The notes beneath the pieces were generated by a model. The model searched no databases. It was not told where the DNA came from and was given only the letters and a program-made list of their open reading frames with translations. Made by a program: the position numbers and the translations under genes. Below, piece after piece: positions 1 through 10,676 of a DNA stretch of 64,000 nucleotides (positions within the stretch are counted from its first letter, which is position 1; the number at the start of each line of letters is the position of its first letter). This stretch comes from Massariosphaeria phaeospora (lineage: Eukaryota > Ascomycota > Dothideomycetes > Pleosporales), in contig JAADJZ010000009.1 of the NCBI GenBank assembly GCA_011032825.1, forward strand, positions 310,001-374,000, read 5' to 3'.

Positions 1-2050
1 TAGCGGATCGCCGAGTCTTCGAAAGGGCCGATATATACAAGATTTGTATCCAATCCATCTGCATCTGCACTATGGAAAGTGATGTGATGTGACGATCGAT
101 GACTTTTGAGGGTGGGTGCGACCAACCATGCGATCTTTGGCCGAGGACTGTTTGATCTAGTCCAAGGGAGTGGAAGATTGTGGTGGTGGTGGTGGTTGTG
201 CGTGTGGGATTTGGAGAGCGAGAAGAAAATTTCAGGGTATACGGGCGCCAAGGCCGATCGGGCCGATTACTGTTCCGAGAAAATATCACCTGATGCATCA
301 CTCACGGCACTATCTGTTCATCGCGCTTTGGGGTCAGCATTAGAGGAACTGGAGTATAAGTATGGGTGACTAGATGTCGCACATACGTATCTAGTTTCCG
401 CGGTGCTCGTACATCTCCCCAAACTGCCGTAGTGCTGACACTCGCATTCGCGTACGACATGCATGGCCAGTCACTCGTATCGTCTTCAAGATCATTGGCC
501 TCCATTGCCGGGGGCACGCGGGCTTACCAGGAGTATAGGCGGGGCATAAGTAATCAATGTGCTGCGTGTTGAATGTTGTCGGTCAACCGAGGACAATGGC
601 GATACCGTGTAAACTTGCAATATTTGCCAACGGCTCACAGGGGACAACAGTGATATATTTGGGGTGATAGGCGAAAGTAGACTGACGGCAGGAGTTCGAT
701 TGGAGCTCTGGGTAAACCGCCCTGTTAGCCTTTGGCAAACTTTGCAGTGCTATACGGTATCGAGGAGTCAAGTCCCCGTATCAACATGGTAAGCGAAGAC
801 CCCGAAGACCCCGAAACCGAACGACAGCTTGTCCCTAGGCTACTTTCCTTGTGTTAATGTCGACATGAAGGGTAAGCGGGTCAGTGAACACGCACCGTCC
901 AGACTCCATACACACGTATAAACCTAAACATAGCAACAGTAGCAGGAGGCAAGAAAAGAGAACAGGGAAGAACGAAACAGCGCACCGTAAACATCCCGAG
1001 ATAGAGGCCCGTGAGGCCACGCGGTAACTCTAAGGGTCTCTCGCGCGAGCGGCCGCAATACGAGGGGACGGCTGCCGGGCATCTATTGTACATTCTACTA
1101 ACGAACGCAGCCTATGTCAAAGAGTATTAGCTGATACAGCTGGCAAGATACATGGATTCGGAGTAGTCTAACACCAACACGCGGGAGCTAGCAGAGAGTA
1201 CCGTATAACAACCTCATCGACAGCCGGACAGGTCACAACACAGCAGAAAGTCGGTGTAGTTGTCCATGTGCCGTGGGGTGCGGGCTGTAGTCGAGCTCCA
1301 GCGACCAGCTCGCCGTCGTCCGGTGTCCCTCCGTGTCCTGTGTCATAGGCCTTGACCGGTACTCCGTAGTGACTACGGAGTACATGGTTCGTGCAAGGAG
1401 CGTAGAAATCACGCTGCAGAGGGGCGCGCACACTACCTACTGCAGCACACCACGCAGGTCGAACAGGAGCCAGCAAGATGCTCGAGCCTCGAGGACGCAT
1501 GGGCGCCGATACGAGTGTGGCGTCGGCGGATCGGGATTCGGAGCGCGCCCCGGTCGAGCCACGTGCGGAGGACGGGCGGGCGGAGGTGGCTCCGAGCGCG
1601 AATGAGCCCGGCGCGGGAGCAGTTAGTTTGAGCCAGGCGGCGACGGACATGAGCGATTCTTGCGGACAGGGCCGTAGAGATGGCGATGGCGAGCGATGGC
1701 GGTGGAGGGATATGGATGTCGGCGCCGTGCGGTGGGCAACTGCGGGGTGACAGACACCAGCCCTCGCTGGACCTCGGGAGCGGTGGGAGCGGTGGGAGCT
1801 GGCTGGCACCGAGAGCAGCCCGCCCAGCTGCACTGCAGCAGCGACAATAATGCCCCACGCGTGTTCATGCACATCGCGCACTTCGTCCCCGCCCAGCCCG
1901 CGCCCGCCACACTGCAACCTCGCAGCTCCGAGCGTCTGGGACTGCCTGGGTGCCTCCATCCCGCCAGTCCGCTGCCTTTAAACAGCCGCAATCGCGCGGC
2001 GACGGTGACGGCGACGAACGCACAGTGCAGTGCAGCGCAGCGCAGCGACC
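1..2050. other. Upstream region without a supported gene
   Basis: I see no convincing gene here. From about 1470 on the DNA is GC-rich, and long open frames exist on both strands, as expected from base composition; none shows a family pattern or clean introns. Short direct repeats occur: a GGT run near 181-196, a doubled CGAAGACCC unit near 802-826, and GGTGGGAGC units near 1780-1800. A perfect inverted repeat lies at 1360-1382. The last 100 bases are the presumed 5' leader of the methyltransferase gene and carry CAGTG/CAGCG repeats. Confidence 0.5.
1360..1382. repeat. Perfect 10-bp inverted repeat
   Basis: TACTCCGTAG, a 3-base spacer TGA, then CTACGGAGTA. The two arms are exact reverse complements. 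It lies in intergenic DNA. It could be a hairpin, a dimeric binding site or a mobile-element scar; nothing in the sequence decides between these. Confidence 0.8.
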
Positions 2051-3117
2051 ATGTCTCCCGGCCCTCACAGCGACGCTGACAGCGCCATCGAGATCGATCC
2101 GATCGTGCCCGACGACGACTTTGGCGATGACCTGTGCGCCGCGCCCTCTCCTCTGTCCCTGTGAAGCTGGCGGCCGCCGACTGACCTCTGCCCAGCGCTT
2201 CCCTCACCACGTCGCTCAACGCCAGCATCACACGCTACCCGTTCGAGAACGGCCGCCGGTACCATGCCTTCAAGCCGGGCACGTATCCGCTGCCCAACGA
2301 CGACTTCGAGCTCGAGCGCCTGAACGTGGTGCACCACATGGTCAAGAAGGTGCTGGGCGACCGCCTGTTTCTGTGCCCCGTCGAGAACTTCCACCGCGTG
2401 CTGGATATCGGCACGGGCACGGGTGTGTGGGCCATGGAAATGGGCGACACCTACCCGCAGGCCGAGTTCCTGGGCAACGACCTGAGTCCTGTGCAGCCGT
2501 CGTGGGTGCCGCCCAACGTGCGCTTCGAGGTTGACGACATTGAGAGCCCGTGGGCCTACGGCGCGCCGTTCGACTTCATATTCGCGCGCTCGTTGGTCTT
2601 CGCCGTGAGCGACTGGCCGCGGTTGATTGGCCAGGCCTACACCAACGTGAAGCCGGGCGGCTGGGTTGAGTTCCAGGACTTTGACTTGGAACAATACGCC
2701 GAGGATGGCAGCTACAGCCAGACGTCCGACACGGCCATGTACTACCGCATGCTTAAGACGAGCGCGAGTGTGGCAGGCAAGGTGGCCTTTCCGGGACCGC
2801 AGCTGGAGCAGTGGATCAGGGACGCCGGCTTCGCCAATGTCACAGCTCATCGATTCAAGCTCCCGCTAGGCCCATGGCCAAAAGACCCACAGCAGGTGCG
2901 CTCGCCGCTGTCATAGTGCTGGACGTAGTGTTAAGCTGACGAAAAGCAGAAGGAGATTGGCCTGTTCAACCTCGTCCAAGCCCTCGATGCGCTCGAAGCC
3001 TTCTCCATGCGGCTCTTCACCTCGACGCTCAACTGGGAGCCCGAAGAGGTCAAGGTGCTGTGCGCCAAAGTGCGTTCAGAGATGAAGAACAAGACATCGC
3101 ACCGCATGTACGACTAG
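2051..3117 (+). CDS. LaeA-like SAM-dependent methyltransferase
   Basis: Three exons: 2051-2133, 2196-2895 and 2950-3117, giving 316 residues. Both introns have GT..AG ends and keep the frame. The protein is a class I Rossmann methyltransferase of the fungal LaeA/TAM type. It has an N-terminal acidic leader, the family opening around TRYPFENGRRYH, the SAM-binding motif I VLDIGTGTGVWAMEMGD, the post-motif acidic residues in LGNDLSPVQPSWVPPNV, and the later block VKPGGWVEFQDF. LaeA is a nuclear regulator of secondary metabolism, but most paralogues in a genome are uncharacterised enzymes, so orthology to LaeA itself is not claimed. The ATG at 2051 was chosen because it gives a clean first exon that splices into the conserved block. 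The nearest neighbour is a Zn2Cys6 regulator on the other strand. Confidence 0.88.
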
Positions 3118-3818
3118 TAAGTCGATCCGTCACGTCGCCAACACCACTCCTCTTCAATCGAATCCGTTCAGACTTTAGACTAACAATCCGGCTAGCCACG
3201 TCGTTTACGCCCAAAGACCCGAGGTGTAGATCCGACTCCTCTGACCCCCTTCGACGGCTCTCTTCCATATTACTTTAATCCCCTGGCGCGCATCACTATT
3301 ATCCCCACGCTACATCCTATTTAGTACTTTTGCGAATGGCTTTCTGCTTTTACAATTCTTTCCACCTCCGTTTGGCACCCCGGTCCGGTTCGGTTTGCAT
3401 GGCAAGTTGGAGTTGGGAGCATACCCTCTTTGTCCGCTCGACATTCAACTGCGCTGTTGTGGTTCCGCGACACCTGCGTGCCTTAGATGGCTGGAAAATA
3501 TATCTCTCGTATCTAGGGCTGCTTGACCCGCTTTTGTATCTATCGCCTTTTTAATCAGTTGCTGAAGGGAAATAATGTTGATATGTGCTGAGCCGAGACG
3601 CAATTCACCCACACACACATATCAGCTACCGTTGCTAACGTCAGTGCCATACTTCAGTGCAGTAACTGCAAACGCGTGATTAGTCGGAGAAGGGTATCCA
3701 ACTTTTGAATGGGGAGAGTAGGGTGGGGTATCTCTACTGTACAGGACCTCACGCGCCAAGCCCGATGAACACCTTGTCACTCCTCTTTGTTGTCTTGTAG
3801 GCTAGGGGGTCAGTCCAG
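3118..3818. other. Intergenic, convergent 3' ends
   Basis: This stretch lies between the 3' end of the methyltransferase and the 3' end of the minus-strand regulator. It should hold both transcription end regions. I see no gene, repeat or RNA signal in it. Confidence 0.5.
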
Positions 3819-6415
3819 CTACGGGTCCTGCGGATTGTCCGGATTCTGCTCGAACGTGGACATGGGGAAGTCGGTTTCTAGCCCGTTCTAGGGAGTGTGT
3901 TAGTAGTGACGAGCAACAAAAAATGAGGTGTATTAGAGACAGAGGTCGCCCCTTTGATGGGAGAGTGTACGGCAAACTTACCCAATCGAAGGCACCGCCT
4001 ATTTCCATCCCACCGTCGAACATCGGGAACGAGGGCATGCAATGCGGATTATTCATGAAGAATGAGGATACTGCTGCTGAGGGTTCTGCGATGTTGTCGG
4101 TAGCGTAGAACTGGGGAGGGGCTGCGAATTCGTCTCGGGCGAATGGGGTCTGGTCTGAGGCTGCTGCGATGTCAGTGAAAGCTGGCATATTGATACATGT
4201 ACAAGGGAGATGCCTACCTGATGGCGGAGTCCCCACATGCACACCGACCTTGCCTAGCACCAGTCTCACCGCAGCCGCCACCATCTCCGCCTCGCGTGAC
4301 TTCTCACTTGCCTGCTCCCAGATCGAATGGACTCTCGTCAGGACTTCTACTATCTCGGCGCGCGTCGGCAGGTTCTCCCCTAACCGTGTGCGAGTTGCGA
4401 TCGCCTCCTCCGAGATGGGCATCGGCTCCGCTATATCTCTATCCAGCTCCAGAGACAACACCGTGGTGGCCAGCAGGAAATCATGGTTGACCAAGGATGA
4501 CATGCGCCAGCTCAAAGCCCATATGCGCCACTCAGTCGTCCAAAGCCGGCCACCAGGACGCGACTCATCGTCGAGCTGCCTCTGGAAGTCGAGGATCTCG
4601 AGAGCAGTGTCTATGCAGGCTAAGCGCGAGTACTCATATCTTATGTCGGTGCGTCCGAGCAGGAGATAGGGTCTGTGCAGCATGAGCACTGCTTTGAGCA
4701 TGTTGAGGCCAAGGAAGAGTCGGCGCATGATCATCTCCGAGTCGACGCTTTTGAACTCCTTTGCGCGAAGGGGCTTCATTGCAGGCGGCAGGTTCTCGTA
4801 GACCTGGCGCATTGTGGCGTCGAGGTTCATGATGTCGCGGTAGGCGGGCTGGCTGGTCGCATTGGTGAGGTCCACGACACGTGCGAAGGCGTACAGAACC
4901 CGGTTGCGGACCAGCGTGTAGAGTGTGGCCGTGGATTCGGTTTCTGGCCTTGAGGGTGGCAGCTCCACCATGCTCTCGTCTAAGTCCTCGTCGATCAGGT
5001 TGCGCGGCTCGGCGACGTCGTGCATCGCAGGCTGGATCATCCGGGGCAACCCGACCTGTGCTGCTGACATAAGATCAAGCTGAAGGATCATTGCCCATAA
5101 TCTCCTCCTCATCTCTGACCTGAAGACTGAGATATTTGAAAAATGTGAGGGATCTCGGTGGTAACCCATGCGGAACGCTATACGTACGAGCATGCCCGCA
5201 ATCATCCAAGTGCCGAATTGGCTATCTCGAGACCGGAGATATTCCGTAATGAAGTACTGCAACATTGTATCGACGGTGTATTGCGGGCACCGTGTGTAGT
5301 TCGCCAAAATCAGACATTGGACGACCTTTTCACGATAGAAGTCCATGCGAACTGAGACTAGGGAGGTGTCGGAGTAGTCTACAAAGGAGGCACTATTATT
5401 GTCCAGATTGTCGAGTACAGACCTGAAGCGGGTTGCAATCGCAAACAATGAGAACAGGAGACCGATCCACATCACAGGCGTTTCAAATGGGTGTTCCCAA
5501 AATTGCTCGTACTGTGAGAAATCAATTAGCGCCATGCTCGATAAAGAATAAGACGACTGAAGAGCATGTACCTCGCAAAGAAACGTTGGTCTGTGAAGCA
5601 TGACTAGAACTGTTAGCGAATGAATTCTTATGGGATGGCTGATGCATACTTGGGCTGATTACTGTGGATGCAAAATACTGGACAACTAGCTGGTCCGCTT
5701 CCGCTCTTTCAGGCATGCTGGCCAGTATCTCTTGTTTTGTAGCGTGTCTCTGCCGACCGAACAGCAGATCAGGTCCAGTCTCATTGACGCTAGGGATATC
5801 TGTAATGGGAATTTCATCGAGATGCTCTCTGAGCTCTGCGATCTACATCAGAAGTTAGTACATGTCTTGGAGATTCATTCGTATGTAAGACGTATTTAAG
5901 CAGGCAGTCGATGCTCACTCACACCATCTAGAATGCTCGTCCAATGACTACTATCACTGTACGTAGTAGCATCATTCTCGAGCTTCACGCGGTCGGGGGT
6001 ATCAGGCACTTGGGGGTCAGTAAATCCTTCGACAAGGACTTCGCTCGGCGGAGGGTCGGCAGAACTGTTTGAACGCGCAGGAGTAGCCGTGTTGCCGGCT
6101 CCCATGAGGTTGGTCACAAGCTTCTCCAGCTGGTCGATGCGTTCATGAACATTATGAGGCGCCTTCGGCCCATGCGCCGCTCGACTCGGAGCGTGTCGGG
6201 CGTATGTGCAGGATAGCGACAGCCCGCGATCCACGCACGCCTTACATGGCTGCTGTCGGTCGCATTTCAATCTCAACCGAACGATTAGCACGTGACCCAA
6301 TGACTGCAAATGCGAGGAGTCACCCTCACTTCCTCTGGCGGCATGCCAAACATGACAGAATTGGTTTGTCCCGACGCCTGCTGGAAGGCACCACTCGTCT
6401 CGGCTCGGAACTCAT
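3819..6415 (-). CDS. Zn2Cys6 fungal-specific transcription factor (first of two)
   Basis: Seven exons on the minus strand: 6415-6330, 6271-5923, 5842-5650, 5609-5572, 5511-4218, 4163-3982 and 3887-3819, giving 736 residues. The first exon supplies the start of the zinc cluster: Cys22, 25, 32, 38, 41 and 50 with spacing C-x2-C-x6-C-x5-C-x2-C-x8-C, split by an intron between Cys25 and Cys32. A linker and a short heptad-like stretch (ERIDQLEKLVTNLM) follow. Then comes the Fungal_trans/MHR domain, with MLHRPTFLCEYEQFW assembled across two introns and EMRRRLWAMILQLD further on. One intron is only 40 nt but has a good branch site (gctaac). The 54-nt intron at 4164-4217 is a multiple of three and open, so it could be retained. 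The gene diverges from the MFS transporter at 7591, a common regulator/target arrangement; the actual targets are unknown. Confidence 0.88.
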
Positions 6416-7590
6416 GGAGGCTCGGTACGGCCTGCAGGAGACCGGTGCCTGCAGGAGTTCGAATTGTTGCGACTCTGGCGTTGCCTGGATTGGTGTTGTC
6501 TGCCCAAGTGTTGGCCTGGATCAGATAGGTAGCGATAGCGATGCGGTGCGACTGGCGCTAGGCCTAATGAAGCGGACGCTTGGCACAGCACGTTCTGCGT
6601 GCAGCAGCAACTGCCCTCCATCATCACACTTTCTCATCGTCAACGTGTCAATTCCACAACTACCTACGTTTTGTCAAAACCCAAGCTGCCCTGGTAGATG
6701 ACACTCATATTCCGGCGGGGCACCCCGCTGGCATGATACGTTGCCGATGCGCCCCTCCAAACTGTATCCTCTCACCTCTACATGTTCTATTCTAGACATC
6801 GCCTAGTATGCTAGATACGCTAGGGCTTTGTAGGAATAAAGGTAACAAAGATTACACACCGCTAGAATCTTCTATACTGTCGAGAGGATTGCCTAGAGTT
6901 CATCTTCAACTAAGCTCACGCTGAAAACAGATGACGCTCGTGGCAATGAAATTCTTTCCATCTAAAGTCTGTCTAAATTAGCAATACATTATGCCAGGGA
7001 GGTAACGGAGTATCCGGCGGCCTCCTTTCTCTCGCCGTGATCTCGAAACGACCCTCCGATGACCGTCCGACTGGCGCCCGTTATCTCCGCGCTATGCCGT
7101 TGATGCAAACACACTCCCATACGGAACCTATTGGAGGCGATAGAGGATCGATCTACCTATTCACGAAGTTCTGTTGGTTACATAACACAACTTCTTCATC
7201 ATTTGACAGCATGTAGGAGGCGGTGATCCTCCGTACCATGTAATATCTACAGATGTACTGAGGCAGACGCAAACGCACGAGAAAAGCCCAAACACGATGA
7301 GGCAGGATGGTTCCAGGTAGATGCAGTGGAGGTTCTGGAAAGCGATATCGAAGCAGAACTATGTATATGGTATTGTCGCGCTCGAATTTGGTCGTTGAGC
7401 CGTCAGTAAGTGGTGATCCTGTCACCGTCCGACCCTCCGGGATCCCTGTTAAAGCACTAAGGAGTACATATAACTTGAGCCAAGCCGTGAACATGTTCTT
7501 CGCAACAATATTCCACTTGTCCAGCCGTACGACAGCCCCTTCATTCTCGACAAGCCGTGCTAAACCCAGCCATTTCGAACAACCCGGACA
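6416..7590. promoter_or_regulatory. Divergent intergenic region, regulator / MFS transporter
   Basis: 1.2 kb separates the start codons of the Zn2Cys6 regulator (minus) and the MFS transporter (plus), so it should hold both promoters. It contains one copy of a dispersed non-coding repeat (6784-6885) and an ACGGAGTA motif near 7005. Open frames on both strands between 7150 and 7740 show no family pattern. I could not identify CGG-triplet operator pairs with confidence. Confidence 0.5.
6784..6885. repeat. Dispersed non-coding repeat, copy A
   Basis: About 100 bases are alignable to 19241-19340 in the same orientation. Shared blocks include GTTCTAT, CCTAGTATGCTAGAT, AGGGCTTTGTA and GCTAGAATC, separated by substitutions and small indels. 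No coding frame is conserved. It is probably a relic of a short transposable element or a solo end. The family is not recognised. Confidence 0.7.
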
Positions 7591-9301
7591 ATGGACGACC
7601 AACGTGTTGGCGACCCCACGCGTCCTGCTATGGACGAGAATACCGTGGATTGGGACGGTCCAGACGATCCGCAAAACCCTCGCAATTGGCCTCTCAGCAA
7701 GAAATACGGACACGCAGCGATGGTCAGCGCTATTGCATTGATAGTGTACGAGTCCGCATCATTATGTCTTTTCCTTCTCAACTGACCAATGTCAGGAACT
7801 TGGCCTCCACAATGTTTGCTCCAGCCGCACCCCTGCTTGTGGAAGAGCTATCGATCAGTTCCTCAACCGTCGGATCTTTGACCGTGTCCATCTACCTCCT
7901 TGGCTTCGCTTTCGGCCCGCTCCTGATGTCGCCCCTTTCAGAAATGTGTGGACGCAGCATCGTCTACCAAGCTTGTAATTTGGCCTACTTGGCATTTACA
8001 CTCGGCTGCGCTCTCAGTACAAATGTCGGCATGTTCCTCGCTTTCCGCTTCATTGCTGGCTGTGCAGGGTCGGCCCCGATGACTATCGGAGGGGGTACGA
8101 TCGCAGACTTGTTCCCACAAGAAAAGCGCGGATCCATGATGGGCATGTTGACACTGGGTCCAGTTTTAGGGTAAGAGAGTCCATACCTAAACTTAAATGT
8201 TCGAACTAATCCAGAGTAACCTCGCACAGCCCAGTTGTCGGTCCTATAGCTGGTGGTTTCATTGCTCAAGACGTCGGTTGGCGCTGGACATTCTGGGTCA
8301 TCCTTATCATGGTAGGGACCACTCGCTCGTTCGTTCTGAGATAAGCTAACTAGGATAATGTAGTCTGGGGTGGTTAACGTTGTGGCAGTCGTCTGGATGC
8401 GCGAGACTTATGCTCCAGTACTTCTACAACGCAAAACCATCCGTCTCCGCAAGACTACCAACAACCCGGCTCTGCGCTCTATACTCGACAAAGATCTTGC
8501 ATCCAGCATCGTTATCATGCAGTCAGTCATTCGCCCTCTGAAGCTTCTCATATTCTCGCCGATCGTCCTGTTCCTCAGCCTCTACACCGCATTCGCCTTT
8601 GGTCTTACCTTCATCCTGTTCACTACCTTTCCTGCAGTCTACAGCGAGAAATACCATTTTGGCACTGGCGTGTCCGGCCTTGCATATCTCGGTATGGGCA
8701 TAGGCTTTTTCATTGGTATAGTTGTCTTTGCGACAACGAGCGACAAGGTCCTCCAGGTACTAGCAACAAGGGACAAAGTAAAGCTGGAAAAGCTCAGTGG
8801 GATCAAAGAGGAGAACGACCAAGTTGACTCCACTGGCACGAAGTACAAGCCAGAGTACCGACTTGTCTTCATGGCATACCTCACTCCTATTTTGCCCATT
8901 GGATTCTTTTGGTACGGATGGTCGGCAGACCAGGGGGCGCACTGGATTGTGCCAATATTAGGTACAGGTCTTATCGGTGTCAGTGAACTATACCATTCCG
9001 GTTACGCAATGGCTGACAAGCACGCTAGATTGGTGCGCTCTTCATCATGATGCCAGGTCAGACCTATCTAGTCGACGTGTTCGGCTCCGAAGCCGCTGCA
9101 AGTGCTCTTGCTGCCAACACACTTCTGCGGTCTCTTTTCGGTGCATTTCTTCCGATGGCCGGGCCGGCAATGTACGAGTCCCTTGGTCTCGGTTGGGGCA
9201 ACAGCCTGCTCGGCTTCATCGGCCTCGCTTTCATTCCCATTCCCTATTTTTTCTACAAGTATGGTGAACAGATCAGAAAAAGATGGCCTGTCAATCTCTA
9301 A
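7591..9301 (+). CDS. MFS transporter (DHA1-like)
   Basis: Five exons: 7591-7745, 7796-8170, 8230-8311, 8364-8978 and 9029-9301, giving 499 residues. A hydrophilic N-terminus with the fungal MFS signature DPQNPRNWPLSKKYGH leads into about twelve membrane segments. The motif-A-like loop is PLSEMCGRSIVYQ. The segment-4/5 region is FIAGCAGSAPMTIGGGTIADLFPQEKRG followed by GPVLGPVVGPIAGGF, the pattern of the drug:H+ antiporter-1 / polyamine-type branch. The large charged loop after segment 6 is spread over exon 4. It should sit in the plasma membrane and export or import a small molecule; the substrate cannot be read from sequence. The divergent Zn2Cys6 gene is its likely regulator (inference). 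Confidence 0.9.
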
Positions 9302-9605
9302 ACCGTTCCTTTCCTAGTTGAGGTATACACTAGAACTGCTGCAGACTCTCATTCCTTTGCAAACTCCACTTTGTCATCCACAATCCTCTTAGAATTCCAT
9401 ACTTGTCAATTGTATGTACACATAATTTTCGCCTCCACATCCTGTTGCCTTGGATCATTTCCACTAGAGTCGGCTGTGCAGTACGAGGTGCATTCAGCTA
9501 CTAATGGCCTGTGGGGTGCATACCTCTGGGAAACCCCCACAGCCTTGCACATAACACCCCGCTCTACATCTTCCATCAACACCCATATTTCAGATTTGTG
9601 TGACC
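9302..9605. other. Short intergenic region
   Basis: This 300-base stretch separates the MFS gene from the following membrane protein. No feature is seen in it beyond presumed 3' and 5' untranslated sequence. Confidence 0.4.
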
Positions 9606-10610
9606 ATGCATTATCTCCTTCAAATCTACGATCGCTTTCCGTTCTATCTTCGATTGTTGTTAGTCTGCTTCATTCTTTTCAGCCTTAGCTTCTGGCTCTG
9701 TATCGACCTCGACGGCACTCTCCCTCAACAGCACGACCAAATCCCCAGCCTTTTCGGCCCTGGCGCGTACCTAGCGTGGTTTATCACTTCCATCGACTAC
9801 ATGTAGGACGAATGGCTCCTCTTCGTCCGCCGACTGTGCCAGCAACCCGGTACCAGCATGGTGTTCCTCGCTGACACCACCCCGCAGCCTCGCCGCCACG
9901 TCGCTTCCATCCAGCTCCCAGCCATATGCGCATATCCCGTTGTGGCCATAGGCTGGAAATACTACTACGCGATCAAGACCGCTGTCGACTCTAGCGCAGC
10001 CCCAGTCGTCGACCCAACACAGCGCCTCATCGAGCTAGTAACCTGGGACATCCTCCCCATCGTGTACAAGACATGCTGGATCTGCCTTCTTCCTTACATC
10101 ACCTTCTTGCACATGGGCGTCCCCTCGGTCGTTGGCGCCCTCTACCTGCTCTACGTCTGTTTCGACCCCATCCTCTTCGACAAATTCGAAGCCGTCGAGT
10201 GGACTTTGAAAACCTGGTGCCTAGTTGCCATGCTCCTTTTCCCGCTGCTGCACGTCTGGCGCAGCCTCAGCAGCAATAACTTCGACTTTTTCGACTCGAA
10301 TGACTCGGCGATTTCCATGGTGGGGATGCAGGCTGCGCTGCTGTTGTGCATGGACTTGGGGCCGAGGAGGACGGCGAGGAAGGCGTACTTGGGGTTCTTG
10401 CAACGGGGGGAGGAGGAGATGGGTGTGCGAGTCAGATTGCCGTGGCCGAGAACCGCGTATGGGGTGCTGGAGCTCGACCAGGCGTTTGCGCTTGCACTGG
10501 CTGTGGGCGTCTTTGCAGCGACTAGGTGGAAGGGCGTGAAGAGGGTGTGGAGAATGAGTGTTGGCATGGCGCGACCTGAGGCTGATGTTGAATTTGAACA
10601 CCTTGTTTGA
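9606..10610 (+). pseudogene. Polytopic membrane protein interrupted by one in-frame TAG
   Basis: From the ATG at 9606 the frame reads 66 codons, meets TAG at 9804-9806, and then continues open in the same frame to the stop at 10608-10610. Both parts look like one protein. The first holds a membrane segment (LRLLLVCFILFSLSFWLCI) and the conserved-looking GPGAYLAWFITS. The second begins DEWLLFVRRL and has several further hydrophobic segments (for example TWDILPIVYKTCWICLLPYI, and LVAMLLFPLLHVW). No intron with a sensible donor removes the TAG: the only GT upstream gives a 40-nt intron that breaks the frame. The options are a recent nonsense mutation, stop-codon readthrough, translation of only the downstream ATG frame (9858), or a sequencing error. 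The protein resembles uncharacterised fungal membrane proteins; no function is assigned. Confidence 0.6.
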
Positions 10611-10676
10611 CACGCAATATGACAAGATATTATGGCAGCAAGGACGGTCGCACGATAGGATTGAATATAAGGCAAA

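Noticed and set aside
1168..2231. Long minus-strand frames (200-260 codons) upstream of the methyltransferase
   Set aside because: They overlap open frames on the other strand in GC-rich DNA, have Arg/Ala/Ser-skewed composition and no family pattern.
2065..2850. 261-codon minus-strand frame
   Set aside because: It is antisense to the methyltransferase exon 2, whose motifs are unmistakable.
9775..9806. Intron removing the TAG at 9804
   Set aside because: The only upstream GT gives a 40-nt intron whose removal shifts the downstream frame.
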